Source: Deltaproteobacteria bacterium HGW-Deltaproteobacteria-6 (GTDB lineage: Bacteria; Desulfobacterota; Syntrophia; Syntrophales; Smithellaceae). Taken from it: DNA of 64,000 nt. Location of the stretch: positions 1-64,000 of the forward strand of contig PHAT01000006.1 of assembly GCA_002840435.1 (NCBI GenBank), given 5' to 3'. The translations under genes were made by a program, and so were the position numbers. Shown here one piece after another: positions 36,345-45,682 of this stretch. The notes below the pieces were generated by a model, which saw only the letters and a list, made by a program, of their open reading frames with translations, was not told the DNA's origin and ran no database searches. Positions within the stretch are counted from its first letter, which is position 1; the number at the start of each line of letters is the position of its first letter.

Positions 36345-36401
36345 TTACAAAAACAAACCTCCCCATTCCCAGGAATTTCGCATTTTCATACAACGACACA
36401 T
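36345..36401 (-). CDS. Cysteine-rich leader peptide upstream of the porin gene
   Basis: 18-codon ORF encoding MCRCMKMRNSWEWGGLFL. Cys codons are at 2 and 4. The MC-CM-MRNSW-WG pattern and length equal those of the metY leader, and a terminator follows in the same arrangement. The gap 36193-36506 holds only this leader and its terminator. No separate promoter is obvious, so transcription may come through from cysN, with the attenuator deciding whether the porin is made. Confidence 0.75.
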   Translation of the reverse strand: MCRCMKMRNSWEWGGLFL

Positions 36402-36506
36402 CGTTTGTTTGAGATTGTTCAGTTTTGTTAATCTTAAGTTCATATTTAAACCATTCGTAATGACAGCCCCTAGTAATAACCGAAGCCCCTATAACAATGC
36501 GACCTT

Positions 36507-38306
36507 TCAAATAATATATTCGGCGACGATTTCTTTGTTCCGGAGCAATGCGTTAACTTCACGGACGGCGTCATCCGGCGACGCGTCTGCCGGAATGACC
36601 AGATCAACCGGGAAACTCGAAAAAATATTATTCCCCACGCACACCACCAGAATTTCGGCAGGCGTGTTGAGCACTTTCAATATTTCCAGATCATAATCGT
36701 CGATGCCGGACAAGGCTGTAATGAAGATCTGGCCTGCGTCGGTCAGAATCCTGGCCAGTTCTCCCAAGCGGTTAATCGCGTCGTCCGTATCCGCGGTGTT
36801 TCCCGGAACATCGGAAGCAATGCCGGAAAGCAGATTATTGAAACCGAGATAGTAAGTCTGGTGATTATGAAAAAACAACATCCGTTCCAGTCCCTTGGCC
36901 AGTGCTGTAACCCGATCAAATTCTTCGCCCGCAAAGACGATGAACTTTGCGCCATGGCTGTTATGGCGAGAACGATCAACCGGTGTAATGAAGCCCTTGT
37001 CCCAGGCAATCTCCCGCTGCCGGATATGATCCGCAAGAAGTGTATCTCGATTATCAGCTTCGTCCAGGATGATGCCGCCTCCGGCAATTTCAAAATGATC
37101 GACGATGACAAACCTTCCGGTGCCTTCGATGGCAGTCACGGAATCAAAGGCAATCGGCTTGGTGGTCTCCAGAATGACTTCTCCGACATCGTGCCGGTTG
37201 AGCTGTTTCTTATGCTGCGTCATACTGAGATCCGTCGCATCAAGGACATGAATAATCTCGGCAAGCCGAACAGGCACACGGCAGGTCGCCAGCTTCAGTT
37301 TATAGGATTTATCTCTGATCAGCGGCGAACGTCCCATCCAGAAGATATGGGCTTTGAAACGCGAATTCACGAGCGGCAGTGTATCGCCGGGTTTGGTAAC
37401 AATCTCACCCGGCTTGATGTATAGCTGCGTATCAAGAGTAATGCCGATGGCTTCCGAGGCCTTCGCTTGCGTCTTGACCGGTGTATTGAAGGCCTCGATG
37501 GTTCGGATACGCGCTTTTTTATTGGAAGGCAGGAATAAAACCTCGTCGCCGGCGCTTAAGCTCCCGGTCTCGATGGTTCCGGCGATAATGCGGCGGTCGT
37601 CATTTTCTTCCGTAAATTTATAGATATCCTGCACCGGAAAACGCAGCGGCAGATGGGTATCGCTACGCTTCTTTTCAAACGCATCCAACTGATCAAGTAC
37701 CGTCGGCCCTTCATACCAGGGCATAAGGGAAGAAAGCGTGACCAGATTCTCGCCGTCGCGGGCACTGATGGGAATAAAGGCAATTGGCTTCACCTGTAAG
37801 GTTTCCAAAAATGCCGTATATTCCGCGCAAAGCAAATCATAGGCCTTGCGGTCATAGCCGACGAGATCCATTTTATTGAGCAGCACCACCACCTGGCGAA
37901 CCCCCAGCATGGAGACGAGATAACCGTGGCGTTTGCTGTTTTCCTGCACGCCTTCGTCAGCGGCGATGACCAATAATGCCGCTTCCGCGCGGGCAGCCCC
38001 CGTTACCATGTTTTTCAGAAACTCGATATGACCCGGTGCATCGATCACGATGTAATCCCGCTTGTTTGTTTTAAAGAAACAACGGGCGCTGTCGATGGTG
38101 ATGCCTTGCGTCCTTTCATCCTTGAGTGCATCCAAAAGGAAGGCATACTCAAATGGTTTGGCGTTTCTGGCGCAAAGGGCTTTAACGTCTTCGAGTTTTC
38201 CTTCGGGAAGTGATCCCGTATCGGCCAGAAGCCTCCCAATCACCGTGCTCTTGCCGTGATCGACATGGCCCACAATAACAATATTGATTTGGTCGCGATC
38301 TTTCAT
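36507..38306 (-). CDS. cysN: Sulfate adenylyltransferase large subunit CysN with degenerate APS-kinase-like tail
   Basis: 599 aa. GTPase part (1-430): G1 [16 protein letters not shown]3 DAPGHIEF, G4 NKMD, then EF-Tu-like beta domains. With CysD it makes APS from sulfate and ATP. Residues about 445-599 align with APS kinase ([39 protein letters not shown]), but the P-loop position reads [11 protein letters not shown], lacking GxxGxGKST. The kinase domain should therefore be inactive. The cluster's CysH looks like an APS reductase, so PAPS would not be needed. It is adjacent to cysD. Confidence 0.93.
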   Translation of the reverse strand: MKDRDQINIVIVGHVDHGKSTVIGRLLADTGSLPEGKLEDVKALCARNAKPFEYAFLLDALKDERTQGITIDSARCFFKTNKRDYIVIDAPGHIEFLKNMVTGAARAEAALLVIAADEGVQENSKRHGYLVSMLGVRQVVVLLNKMDLVGYDRKAYDLLCAEYTAFLETLQVKPIAFIPISARDGENLVTLSSLMPWYEGPTVLDQLDAFEKKRSDTHLPLRFPVQDIYKFTEENDDRRIIAGTIETGSLSAGDEVLFLPSNKKARIRTIEAFNTPVKTQAKASEAIGITLDTQLYIKPGEIVTKPGDTLPLVNSRFKAHIFWMGRSPLIRDKSYKLKLATCRVPVRLAEIIHVLDATDLSMTQHKKQLNRHDVGEVILETTKPIAFDSVTAIEGTGRFVIVDHFEIAGGGIILDEADNRDTLLADHIRQREIAWDKGFITPVDRSRHNSHGAKFIVFAGEEFDRVTALAKGLERMLFFHNHQTYYLGFNNLLSGIASDVPGNTADTDDAINRLGELARILTDAGQIFITALSGIDDYDLEILKVLNTPAEILVVCVGNNIFSSFPVDLVIPADASPDDAVREVNALLRNKEIVAEYII

Positions 38307-39209
38307 TTACATATATCCTTCCCGGCGCAGTGTTTCCAGACCACCGCCGTCTTCTTTATCCTGCGCGCGGCCTGATCGCTCCGCAATGTTGGAAAATTTC
38401 CCTTCCCGCAGCTCCGCAATGATTTCCTTCACTGTGCGGGCCTCCGACGCTACAGGTGTTGTACAGGGGTAGCAGCCCAGCGAGCGATAGCGTTTGCCGT
38501 CGCCCTGATTGAAATACAGGGAGACCAGCGGAATATTCTCCCGTTCGATATATTCCCAGATATTGAGTTCCGTCCAATCCAGCAGGGGATGAACGCGAAT
38601 ATGCGTCCCCGGCGCGAAATCAGTTTTGAATTGATTCCATAATTCCGGTGGTTGATCGCCGACATCCCAGTCATTTTCACGATCGCGCGGCGAGAAATAC
38701 CGCTCTTTCGACCGGCTGCCTTCTTCGTCAGCACGCACGCCGACGATGACGCCGGTATACTGCTCGGTATTTGTATCCGGCACATAGCGGCCAAGGCCGT
38801 GATCGAACCGGTAGCGCGGCCACTGCCCCGACAGCGTGTTTTTCAGCGCCTCACTTTTCAATTTGCGGCAGCAGCTGATACGGTCGCAGTTCCCATCAGG
38901 GTAGGTTTCCTTTTTTGCCAGCGCTTCCGTGTTTTCCCCATAGAGGATATTCAAATGCCATTGCCGGGCCAATGCATCGCGGTATTCAATCATTTCTGGA
39001 ATTTTGAAATGCGTATCGATGTGCAGCATGGGCATAGGCACATGACCGAAAAAAGCCTTCCTCGCCAGCCACAGCAAGACGGTGCTGTCTTTGCCGATCG
39101 ACCACAGCATAACCAGGTTCTTAAATTCCCGGTAGGCCTCCCGGAATATATACACGCTCTGTGCTTCCAGTTTGTCAAGATGATCCATTTTACTTATTCC
39201 TTCCGACAA
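38307..39209 (-). CDS. cysD: Sulfate adenylyltransferase small subunit CysD
   Basis: 300 aa. PP-loop-like site [20 protein letters not shown], then [50 protein letters not shown] and [13 protein letters not shown]. Length and motifs match CysD, which adenylates sulfate with CysN. It directly abuts cysN and overlaps cysH by 20 bp. Confidence 0.96.
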   Translation of the reverse strand: MSEGISKMDHLDKLEAQSVYIFREAYREFKNLVMLWSIGKDSTVLLWLARKAFFGHVPMPMLHIDTHFKIPEMIEYRDALARQWHLNILYGENTEALAKKETYPDGNCDRISCCRKLKSEALKNTLSGQWPRYRFDHGLGRYVPDTNTEQYTGVIVGVRADEEGSRSKERYFSPRDRENDWDVGDQPPELWNQFKTDFAPGTHIRVHPLLDWTELNIWEYIERENIPLVSLYFNQGDGKRYRSLGCYPCTTPVASEARTVKEIIAELREGKFSNIAERSGRAQDKEDGGGLETLRREGYM

Positions 39210-39963
39210 GTTTGCCGTTTACAATATGCAGACCGCATTCCTTCTGTTCGGGTGTTTCCCACCACCAGCGCCCCGACCGGAGATCTTCGCCGGACAACAC
39301 CTTCCGGGTACAAGGGGCGCAGCCGATGCTCGGATAGCCCTGATCGTGCAGTTTATTGTAGGGTATCTGATGTTCCTTAATATAGGCCCATACCCGCTCT
39401 TCGCTCCAATCGGCCAGAGGATTGAGCTTGATGAGGCCATTGCCTTCATCCCACTCAATTTTTTCCAGGGCATTTCTTGTGACAGCCTGTTGCCTGCGCA
39501 ATCCCGTAATCCAGACATCCAGTGTGGACAGAACTCTTCCAAGCGGCTTTACCTTGCGCACGAAACAACATTTTTTTCTGTTTTCGATGCTTTCATAAAA
39601 GAGGTTAGGCCCCTCCCGGCTTTCCATGGCCTCGACATCTGCTGATTCCGGAAACAAAAACTCATACTTCATCTTGTATCGCGACATGGTGCGGTTCACA
39701 ACGTCATAAGTCTCACTAGGGAGCCTCCCCGTATCGAGGATAAAGATTCTTGCTTCAGGCTTTATGGCTAGAATGATTTGCGTGAGGACTTGATCCTCTG
39801 CGCCAAGGCTCGACGCCAGAGCAATGCGATCCTTGTTATTAATGGAGCTTCCGGCATAGGCCGAAAGGAAATAGCGCAGAATCTGATCCGGTTCCTGGTC
39901 TTTGAATTGCAAAACCAATTCCTTTATTATTTCTTGCTGCATCATAACCATTCTATTATTCAC
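39190..39963 (-). CDS. cysH: Adenylylsulfate (APS) reductase, CysH family
   Basis: 257 aa. Catalytic C-terminal [12 protein letters not shown] carries the family ECGLH motif. [12 protein letters not shown] and GCAPCTRKV supply the CC and CxxC pairs that bind a [4Fe-4S] cluster in APS-specific (plant/bacterial) reductases and are missing in PAPS reductases. It reduces APS to sulfite in the cytoplasm. It lies between tusA and cysD, consistent with an APS-only route. Confidence 0.93.
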   Translation of the reverse strand: MNNRMVMMQQEIIKELVLQFKDQEPDQILRYFLSAYAGSSINNKDRIALASSLGAEDQVLTQIILAIKPEARIFILDTGRLPSETYDVVNRTMSRYKMKYEFLFPESADVEAMESREGPNLFYESIENRKKCCFVRKVKPLGRVLSTLDVWITGLRRQQAVTRNALEKIEWDEGNGLIKLNPLADWSEERVWAYIKEHQIPYNKLHDQGYPSIGCAPCTRKVLSGEDLRSGRWWWETPEQKECGLHIVNGKLVGRNK

Positions 39964-39965
39964 AC

Positions 39966-40199
39966 TTATCCTTTTTTCACGACGACCCGGAAGGTTTCGC
40001 CAATAGGCTCAACTTTGACCACCCGATGACCTTCTTCCTTCAGACTCCGGGGCACATTCAGCATGGGTTCTCCTTCATCAAGGATCACTTCCAGATATTC
40101 ACCGGATTCCAATTCTTCAAGAGCGAGCTTCGTCTTGACGAAATTCATAGGGCAGGCGACACCATGCAGATTCAGATGTTTCTTAATCTCATGTTCCAT
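39966..40199 (-). CDS. tusA: TusA-family sulfur carrier protein
   Basis: 77 aa. LHGVACPMNFVKTKLALEELE is the TusA/SirA core with the sulfur-carrying Cys in the CPxxxxK motif, and the rest is a two-layer alpha/beta fold. It may relay sulfur between the assimilation enzymes and the thiocarboxylate pathway. Ends 2 bp from cysH and overlaps the sulfite reductase gene by 11 bp. Confidence 0.9.
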   Translation of the reverse strand: MEHEIKKHLNLHGVACPMNFVKTKLALEELESGEYLEVILDEGEPMLNVPRSLKEEGHRVVKVEPIGETFRVVVKKG

Positions 40200-41055
40200 G
40201 AAGTATCTCCTCGTTCACTTTTTCCACACCAATCCTGTTGATCGTGTGTCCAAATCTTTCTTTCTTCCGTCCATTGCGGCGGTAAAACGCGATGGTCCGG
40301 TCAATCAGCTCATAGAGCCTGTCGGCGTTTTCGATTAACCCGCCAAGGCGTGTGCCCAATCGGGGAATCTTCCCCATCGTTCCACCGATCCAGAGGATAT
40401 ACCCGCGCTTGGCTGCCCTCCATGACCCTTCCGGGCAGCCGGATGTGCAAATACTGCAATAGAGGCACTTCGCTTCGTCCAGAACATAGTCATCACCTAC
40501 TTTACTGATGGCTCCCGTGGGGCAAATATTAAGGCAAAGCCCGCAATCACTGCATGACGCCTTGTCCCACGCGGGCAGAATCCCGCCCATGACGCCGATA
40601 TCGTTTTCCGTCGCTTTGGCGCAATTATGCGGGCAACCCGTGACGGACAGCTTGAACTTGTGCGGCGTTTCCTGCCGGAAATATTTCTCGTCCAGCTTAC
40701 GGGCGATGGCTTTCGTATCGATGATGCCCCAGTGGCAGGTTAACTCCCCCGGGCAGGCAACAATAATACGGATTCGCGGGCCGCAGGCACCCATGGTCAC
40801 GCCGACCGAGTCCAGCTCGCCTCTGGCCTCTTCGAGATGGCTGTGATGGACGAAGTGGATCTCGATGCCCTGTCTTGTTGAAAGGTGAAGCTGCCCACGG
40901 CCATACTTTTCTGCCACGACAGCAACTTTCGCCAATTGGGCGGAGGTGAAATCGCCGCCCACGGCGTGCAGCCGCATGGCAAAATAATCTTTCTGCTTCT
41001 GTTGAATCATGCCGACTTTTTTCAGGGCCGCCAGATCAAAATCTTTCTCACTCAT
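40189..41055 (-). CDS. Short siroheme sulfite reductase with ferredoxin domain
   Basis: 288 aa. The siroheme/[4Fe-4S] motif is split as ACPGELTC (C-x5-C) and TGCPHNCAK (C-x3-C). A 2[4Fe-4S] ferredoxin insert follows: CSDCGLCLNICP and CLYCSICTSGCP. It reduces sulfite to sulfide. It is half the size of CysI and resembles the small assimilatory-type enzymes of anaerobes. It is embedded in the hcyD-tusA operon, as sir is in the Wolinella homocysteine cluster. Confidence 0.88.
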   Translation of the reverse strand: MSEKDFDLAALKKVGMIQQKQKDYFAMRLHAVGGDFTSAQLAKVAVVAEKYGRGQLHLSTRQGIEIHFVHHSHLEEARGELDSVGVTMGACGPRIRIIVACPGELTCHWGIIDTKAIARKLDEKYFRQETPHKFKLSVTGCPHNCAKATENDIGVMGGILPAWDKASCSDCGLCLNICPTGAISKVGDDYVLDEAKCLYCSICTSGCPEGSWRAAKRGYILWIGGTMGKIPRLGTRLGGLIENADRLYELIDRTIAFYRRNGRKKERFGHTINRIGVEKVNEEILHGT

Positions 41056-41453
41056 AGTTTATCCTCGATGATTAATGGTTCTTCATTGACCTTTCCCTGT
41101 TTGATCCAAAACCCCTTAACGACGGGCCGGTCATCCAGAAGGGAAATAATAACGTATAAAGCCGACGGGTCATAGGCCAGTGCGATGTCTTCCACGGATG
41201 GCCGCGCCGGTGTAACCGGATGGCTGTGATAGACACCGATGATTTTGAGACCCGCCTGCCTGGCTTTTTTATGGGCGGCAAACTGCTCCTGCGGCTCGAA
41301 GGAAAAGTGATCTTCCCGGCCATCGATGTTTTTCATTTCATAAATCGCGGTGATCCGGTCATCCATGCCGCCCAGGTAGCCGCAAGCCTCAATCGGGGCT
41401 TCCCGGCAGGCGTGGGCGATGATCTGATCGACAATGTTCTGTGCAATAATCAT
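41052..41453 (-). CDS. hcyD: JAMM metalloprotease HcyD/Mec-like, trims the sulfur carrier
   Basis: 133 aa. JAMM motif: EACGYLGG, then GVYHSHPVTPARPSVEDIALAY (HxH-x7-S-x2-D zinc site). In Wolinella, HcyD removes the C-terminal residue(s) of HcyS so that GG can be thiolated; mycobacterial Mec has a related role. The sulfur carrier here ends in GGGSGA, which needs such trimming. Its start overlaps the hcyF stop and its stop overlaps the sulfite reductase start. Confidence 0.85.
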   Translation of the reverse strand: MIIAQNIVDQIIAHACREAPIEACGYLGGMDDRITAIYEMKNIDGREDHFSFEPQEQFAAHKKARQAGLKIIGVYHSHPVTPARPSVEDIALAYDPSALYVIISLLDDRPVVKGFWIKQGKVNEEPLIIEDKL

Positions 41454-42250
41454 CTTCTAATCTCACAAGCCTTTTGTTCATAGTCCACCAGACTGGTAAT
41501 GGTCGGGTTTTTGCCGCACACCGGGCAATCGGGATTCTTGTTTACCTTGACCTCGCGGAAGCGCATGGCCAACGCGTCAAAGATCAGCAGCCGCCCAGTC
41601 AGCAATTCCTTCAGCCCCAGCAGATATTTGAGAGCCTCCACCGCCTGGATGGTGCCGATGATGCCCGCCATACCGCCCAAAACGCCGGCCTGACTGCAAC
41701 TCGGCACTGCGCCAACCGGCGGGGGCGCGATGAACAGACAGCGGTAACATGGGCTTTCACCGGGCAGGACCGTAATCGTCTGCCCGTCAAACCTCAGAAT
41801 ACCCGCATGGGAAAAAGGCTTGCCTTGCAAAACACACGCGTCGTTGATCAGAAACTTCGCCGGGAAATTATCCGTTCCGTCGATCACGAAATCATAATCG
41901 GTGATCATGGACTGAATATTCCCCGACAATGCCCGTTCCTTATATGTAACGACCCGGACATCGGGATTCAGCGCTTTTATTTTTTCCGCTGCTGAGTCCA
42001 CCTTGGGAATACCCACATCGCCGGTAAAGTGAATAATCTGCCGCTGGAGGTTGCTCAGATCGACATGATCGCCATCCACAAGGCCGATCGTCCCCACGCC
42101 CGCGGCGGCAAGATAAAGGGCCGCAGGAGCGCCCAGGCCCCCGGCCCCGATGATGAGTACTTTCGAGGCAAGCAACTTTTCCTGACCTTTGCCGCCGACC
42201 TGCTTTAAAATTATATTACGGCTGTATCGCTCAATTTGTTCATCGTTCAT
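41450..42250 (-). CDS. hcyF: E1-like adenylyltransferase HcyF (ThiF/MoeB family)
   Basis: 266 aa from the ATG at 42250 (AAGGAG upstream, just past the metY2 stop). NERYSRN-like start, nucleotide loop IGAGGLGAPAALYLAAAGVG, LVDGDHVDLSNLQRQ, DGTDNFPAKFLINDAC, and two CxxC zinc pairs (SPCYRC, CPVC). It would adenylate the C terminus of the trimmed sulfur carrier for thiocarboxylate formation. The operon context picks HcyF over ThiF or MoeB. Confidence 0.87.
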   Translation of the reverse strand: MNDEQIERYSRNIILKQVGGKGQEKLLASKVLIIGAGGLGAPAALYLAAAGVGTIGLVDGDHVDLSNLQRQIIHFTGDVGIPKVDSAAEKIKALNPDVRVVTYKERALSGNIQSMITDYDFVIDGTDNFPAKFLINDACVLQGKPFSHAGILRFDGQTITVLPGESPCYRCLFIAPPPVGAVPSCSQAGVLGGMAGIIGTIQAVEALKYLLGLKELLTGRLLIFDALAMRFREVKVNKNPDCPVCGKNPTITSLVDYEQKACEIRR

Positions 42251-42254
42251 AATT

Positions 42255-43490
42255 TTATGCTCCTTCATTTAAGGCTTGCGAAATGTCCTCACGCAGGTCA
42301 TCAATATCTTCAATGCCGAATGAAATGCGAATCAGGGTGTCATCCACCCCCAGACCTTTCATCTCTGCTTCCGTAAACCCGGCAAAAATCGTTGACGCGG
42401 GGTGCAGGGCCAGCGTTTTATTGTCGCCCAGATTGGAGGCCCGGCTGATCACAGACAGCTTGTTTAAAAAACGGAAGCAGTCCGCCTTGCTGAAGAGATT
42501 CAATGATAGAATCCCGCCGAAACCTGAAAATTGCTTTTGCGCCAGCTTGTGAAACGGAGATGACGGCAACCCAGGATATAAAACGGACTTAACGGCGCGA
42601 TGGGTTGATAAATACTCCGCCATACTACCGGCGTTGGCGCAGATCCTCTCCATGCGCAGGCCCAGGGTTTCCAGTCCCAGGGTTTGCAGCCAGGCGTTAT
42701 GGGGCGCAAGGCAACTGCCCGTTTCCCGATAGATCTCTTTTCGCAGCCGGGCAATAAAGGCCATATCTCTGAACCGATGATAGTCCTGAAGCGCGGGAGA
42801 GAGCGACCAGTCATAATTGCCCAGATCAACGATAACGCCGCCCATACTGGTTGCGCCTCCCGAGACATACTTTGTCGTGGAATGCAAAACGACGTTGACG
42901 CCGAAATCCCGGGCGCGAAAAAGATAAGGCGTTGTTACCGTGCTGTCGGCAATGACGGGTATCCGATGCTTTGCGGCAATCGAAGAGATCTCTTCAAAAT
43001 CGGCAACGATCATGCAGGGATTGGAAATTGTCTCCATGAAAATTGCCCGGGTGTTCCCGTCAATGGCCGCTTCTATGGCAGCTAAATCTTCCGCTGGAAC
43101 AAAACGCGTTTCCACCCCGAAGGGCGTGAGGATTTTTTTGAAAAACGTATAGGTCCCGCCAAAGAGCGACGCGGTGGAAATTATATTTTCGCCTGACGCA
43201 ACTAAATTGAGAAAGGTTGTGGAGATGGCCGCCATTCCCGATGCAACGGCCACGGAGGCAACGCCGCCTTCCAGGGCTGTGATCTTGCGTTCAAAGGTTT
43301 CCACGGTCGGGTTGGATATGCGTGTATAGGCATGAGAGGCCTGCCGTCCGTAAAAAACATCGGCCATGGACTCAGCGGATTCAAACCCGAAAGCGGCCGT
43401 GTCATAGAGGGGAAAGCGCAGCGCTCCCTGCGCCTCTTTCCGGAGACCCGATTCGTGAATGGCCCTGGTTGTAAATCCGCGTTGTTTCAT
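42255..43490 (-). CDS. MetY-like sulfhydrylase, copy 2, of the thiocarboxylate pathway
   Basis: 411 aa Cys/Met PLP enzyme. YTRISNPTVETFERKI, PLP lysine in VLHSTTKYVSGGATSMGG, and LSVISRASNLGDNKTLALHPAS, a MetY-type block. It differs from copy 1 (32646) and sits between hcyS and hcyF. In Wolinella the co-clustered MetY takes sulfur from the HcyS thiocarboxylate to make homocysteine, and that is the likely job here. Its start overlaps the hcyS stop by 4 bp. Confidence 0.85.
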   Translation of the reverse strand: MKQRGFTTRAIHESGLRKEAQGALRFPLYDTAAFGFESAESMADVFYGRQASHAYTRISNPTVETFERKITALEGGVASVAVASGMAAISTTFLNLVASGENIISTASLFGGTYTFFKKILTPFGVETRFVPAEDLAAIEAAIDGNTRAIFMETISNPCMIVADFEEISSIAAKHRIPVIADSTVTTPYLFRARDFGVNVVLHSTTKYVSGGATSMGGVIVDLGNYDWSLSPALQDYHRFRDMAFIARLRKEIYRETGSCLAPHNAWLQTLGLETLGLRMERICANAGSMAEYLSTHRAVKSVLYPGLPSSPFHKLAQKQFSGFGGILSLNLFSKADCFRFLNKLSVISRASNLGDNKTLALHPASTIFAGFTEAEMKGLGVDDTLIRISFGIEDIDDLREDISQALNEGA

Positions 43491-43699
43491 GCCCCGGACC
43501 CGCCGCCCATGAAATAGAGAAATTCCACGGCATCGCCTTCCTTTATCTTGATCGATACAAAATCCTGGCGCTGCAGAATGGTCCCGTTTAGTTCCACCGT
43601 AACCATATCGGGGTCCGCGACCTTCTTCTCGGCCAGCAGCTCCGTTATGGTCAAAACGCCCGAAACCTCTTCTGCATTTCCATTAATCAGTAATTTCAT
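43487..43699 (-). CDS. hcyS: ThiS/MoaD-like sulfur carrier protein HcyS
   Basis: 70 aa beta-grasp protein: MKLLINGNAEEV, LLAEKKVADPDMVTVELNGTIL and EGDAVEFLYFMGGGSGA. Mature ThiS ends in GG. Here residues follow the glycines (GSGA or SGA), so processing is required before activation. Next to hcyD (protease), hcyF (E1) and metY, this fits the protein-thiocarboxylate homocysteine pathway. Confidence 0.85.
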   Translation of the reverse strand: MKLLINGNAEEVSGVLTITELLAEKKVADPDMVTVELNGTILQRQDFVSIKIKEGDAVEFLYFMGGGSGA

Positions 43700-43711
43700 G
43701 TTTCTTCTCCT

Positions 43712-44779
43712 TTATATCTGGTAATCTTCGAACACCCTGACATGCCGGGGCCTTACAAAAATCGGTTCATTTTTTTGCAGACCCAGGCTTTGAAAAACGT
43801 CTCTCGTCAATTCGGCCTCCAATGTCTCACGGCTGCCCGCCAGAGTCAGGCTGACGCGCACCACGGGACCGATGGCATGGATATGGAGAACCCTGGCCTC
43901 AATACTGGTATGATCGAGGGGCTTTCTTTCCAAAGCCAGATCGTGTGTCCGGACGTAGCCCAGAACCTCTGGGGCGCCTGTCTCCTCGCGGCCTGCGACT
44001 GCTGAAACGCCTTCACCGGATTTGCCTCGCGTCTGATGAGAGCGGCAATGAAAGAGGTTGACGTTGCCTAAAAAATTCAGGACAAAAGCATTGGCCGGGT
44101 GTTCATAGACTTCCTCCGGTGTGCCGATCTGTTCGATCCTTCCTTCGCGCATCACGACAATGCGGTCGGCCAGTTCCAATGCCTCTTCCTGGTCATGCGT
44201 TACAAAGACGCTCGTTACGTGGATCTCATCGTGAAGTTTTCGCAGCCAGCGGCGCAATTCCGCCCGGACCTGGGCATCAAGCGCCCCGAAGGGTTCGTCA
44301 AGAAGCAGAATCTGCGGCTCCACGGCCAGTGCCCGCGCCAGGGCGATTCTCTGGCGCTGCCCTCCCGACAATTGGGACGGATGGCGGTCGGCCAAGCCAT
44401 CGAGCTGTACCAGACGCAATAACCCCAATACTTTTTCCCGGATTTCCTGATCCGGCAGGCGCGCCTTTCGTGATTTGACCCGCAGGCCGAATGCGACATT
44501 TTCCAAAACCGTCATATGCTTGAACAAGGCATAGTGCTGAAAGACAAACCCGACCTTTCGCTCACGGACATGCCGGCTGGTAGTGTCTTCGCCATTGATT
44601 TGAATAGTCCCGCCTTCAGGCGTTTCCAGTCCGGCGATGATCCTGAGCAGCGTTGTCTTGCCGGAGCCCGAAGGCCCGAGCAGCGCCACAAGCTCTCCTG
44701 ACGGAATATCCAGACTTACGTCCTTGAGGGCGGTGAAACTACCGAATCGCTTGCTGATATTTCTTGCTTCAATGCTCAT
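43712..44779 (-). CDS. cysA: Sulfate/thiosulfate ABC transporter ATP-binding protein CysA
   Basis: 355 aa. Walker [13 protein letters not shown]-loop FVFQHYALF, signature [15 protein letters not shown], Walker [13 protein letters not shown]-loop VTHDQEEAL, then a C-terminal TOBE-type regulatory domain ending [13 protein letters not shown]. It powers sulfate uptake by CysT/CysW. Order binding protein-T-W-A is the standard operon layout. Confidence 0.95.
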   Translation of the reverse strand: MSIEARNISKRFGSFTALKDVSLDIPSGELVALLGPSGSGKTTLLRIIAGLETPEGGTIQINGEDTTSRHVRERKVGFVFQHYALFKHMTVLENVAFGLRVKSRKARLPDQEIREKVLGLLRLVQLDGLADRHPSQLSGGQRQRIALARALAVEPQILLLDEPFGALDAQVRAELRRWLRKLHDEIHVTSVFVTHDQEEALELADRIVVMREGRIEQIGTPEEVYEHPANAFVLNFLGNVNLFHCRSHQTRGKSGEGVSAVAGREETGAPEVLGYVRTHDLALERKPLDHTSIEARVLHIHAIGPVVRVSLTLAGSRETLEAELTRDVFQSLGLQKNEPIFVRPRHVRVFEDYQI

Positions 44780-44800
44780 ATTAATTGCTTTCTAAAAATG

Positions 44801-45667
44801 TCACGAGAGCTGCTCGCGCATCTTCCATTCCACAAAACTCTTGACGGCCAGCGTTACCAGCGCCAGAAGGGCCAGCAGCGATGCCACGGCAAAAGCTGCG
44901 GCAAAGTTGTATTCGTTATAGAGGATCTCCACATGCAGGGGAATCGTATTGGTCGCGCCCCGGATATGCCCCGAAACAACGGAAACAGCGCCAAACTCTC
45001 CCATGGCGCGCGCATTGCAGAGAATAACCCCATAAATGACGCCCCATTTGATATTGGGAAGCGTTATCTTAAAAAAAGTCTGTAAGCCGCTCGCGCCCAG
45101 GACCAAGGCAGCTTCCTCTTCATCCCTGCCCTGCGACTCCATCAGGGGAATCAATTCCCGCGCCACAAACGGAAAAGTGACAAATATTGTTGCCAGAACG
45201 ATTCCCGGCGTTGAAAAAATGATCTTGATCCGGGAAGCATCAAGCCACGGACCCAGCCATCCCTGAAGTCCGAAAATAAGAACAAAGATCAATCCCGAAA
45301 TAACCGGCGAAACGGAAAACGGAAGATCAATCAGTGTAATTAAAAAATTCTTGCCGGGGAACTGAAACTTGGTAATGGCCCAGGCAGCCGCCAGCCCGAA
45401 GATAAGATTAAGCGGCACGCTGATGGCCGCCACCCAAAGCGTCAGGCGGATGGCAGCCAGAGCATCCGTTTCGTGCAGAGAGGCAAGGTAAACCGCCAGC
45501 CCTTTTTCCAGAGCTTGAGCAAACACCGCAGCCAGGGGCAATAGCAGAAAGAGCCCGAGAAAAAGGACGGCTATCCCCGTCAACAGCCAGCGGACCGGTG
45601 CGGGTTCAGTGAGATCCCTGCGTCTGCCCGGCGCTTTGATCAATTTTGTTTGTAAAGTATCCGACAT
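44801..45667 (-). CDS. cysW: Sulfate ABC transporter permease CysW
   Basis: 288 aa with about six membrane helices and the permease EAA-type loop EEEAALVLGASGLQTFFKITLPNI (contact with CysA). PVRWLLTGIAVLFLGLFLLLP is TM1, and GAVSVVSGHIRGATNTIPL is a sulfate-permease mark. It lies between cysT and cysA. Confidence 0.94.
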   Translation of the reverse strand: MSDTLQTKLIKAPGRRRDLTEPAPVRWLLTGIAVLFLGLFLLLPLAAVFAQALEKGLAVYLASLHETDALAAIRLTLWVAAISVPLNLIFGLAAAWAITKFQFPGKNFLITLIDLPFSVSPVISGLIFVLIFGLQGWLGPWLDASRIKIIFSTPGIVLATIFVTFPFVARELIPLMESQGRDEEEAALVLGASGLQTFFKITLPNIKWGVIYGVILCNARAMGEFGAVSVVSGHIRGATNTIPLHVEILYNEYNFAAAFAVASLLALLALVTLAVKSFVEWKMREQLS

Positions 45668-45682
45668 ACCCTTTTCCTTTCT

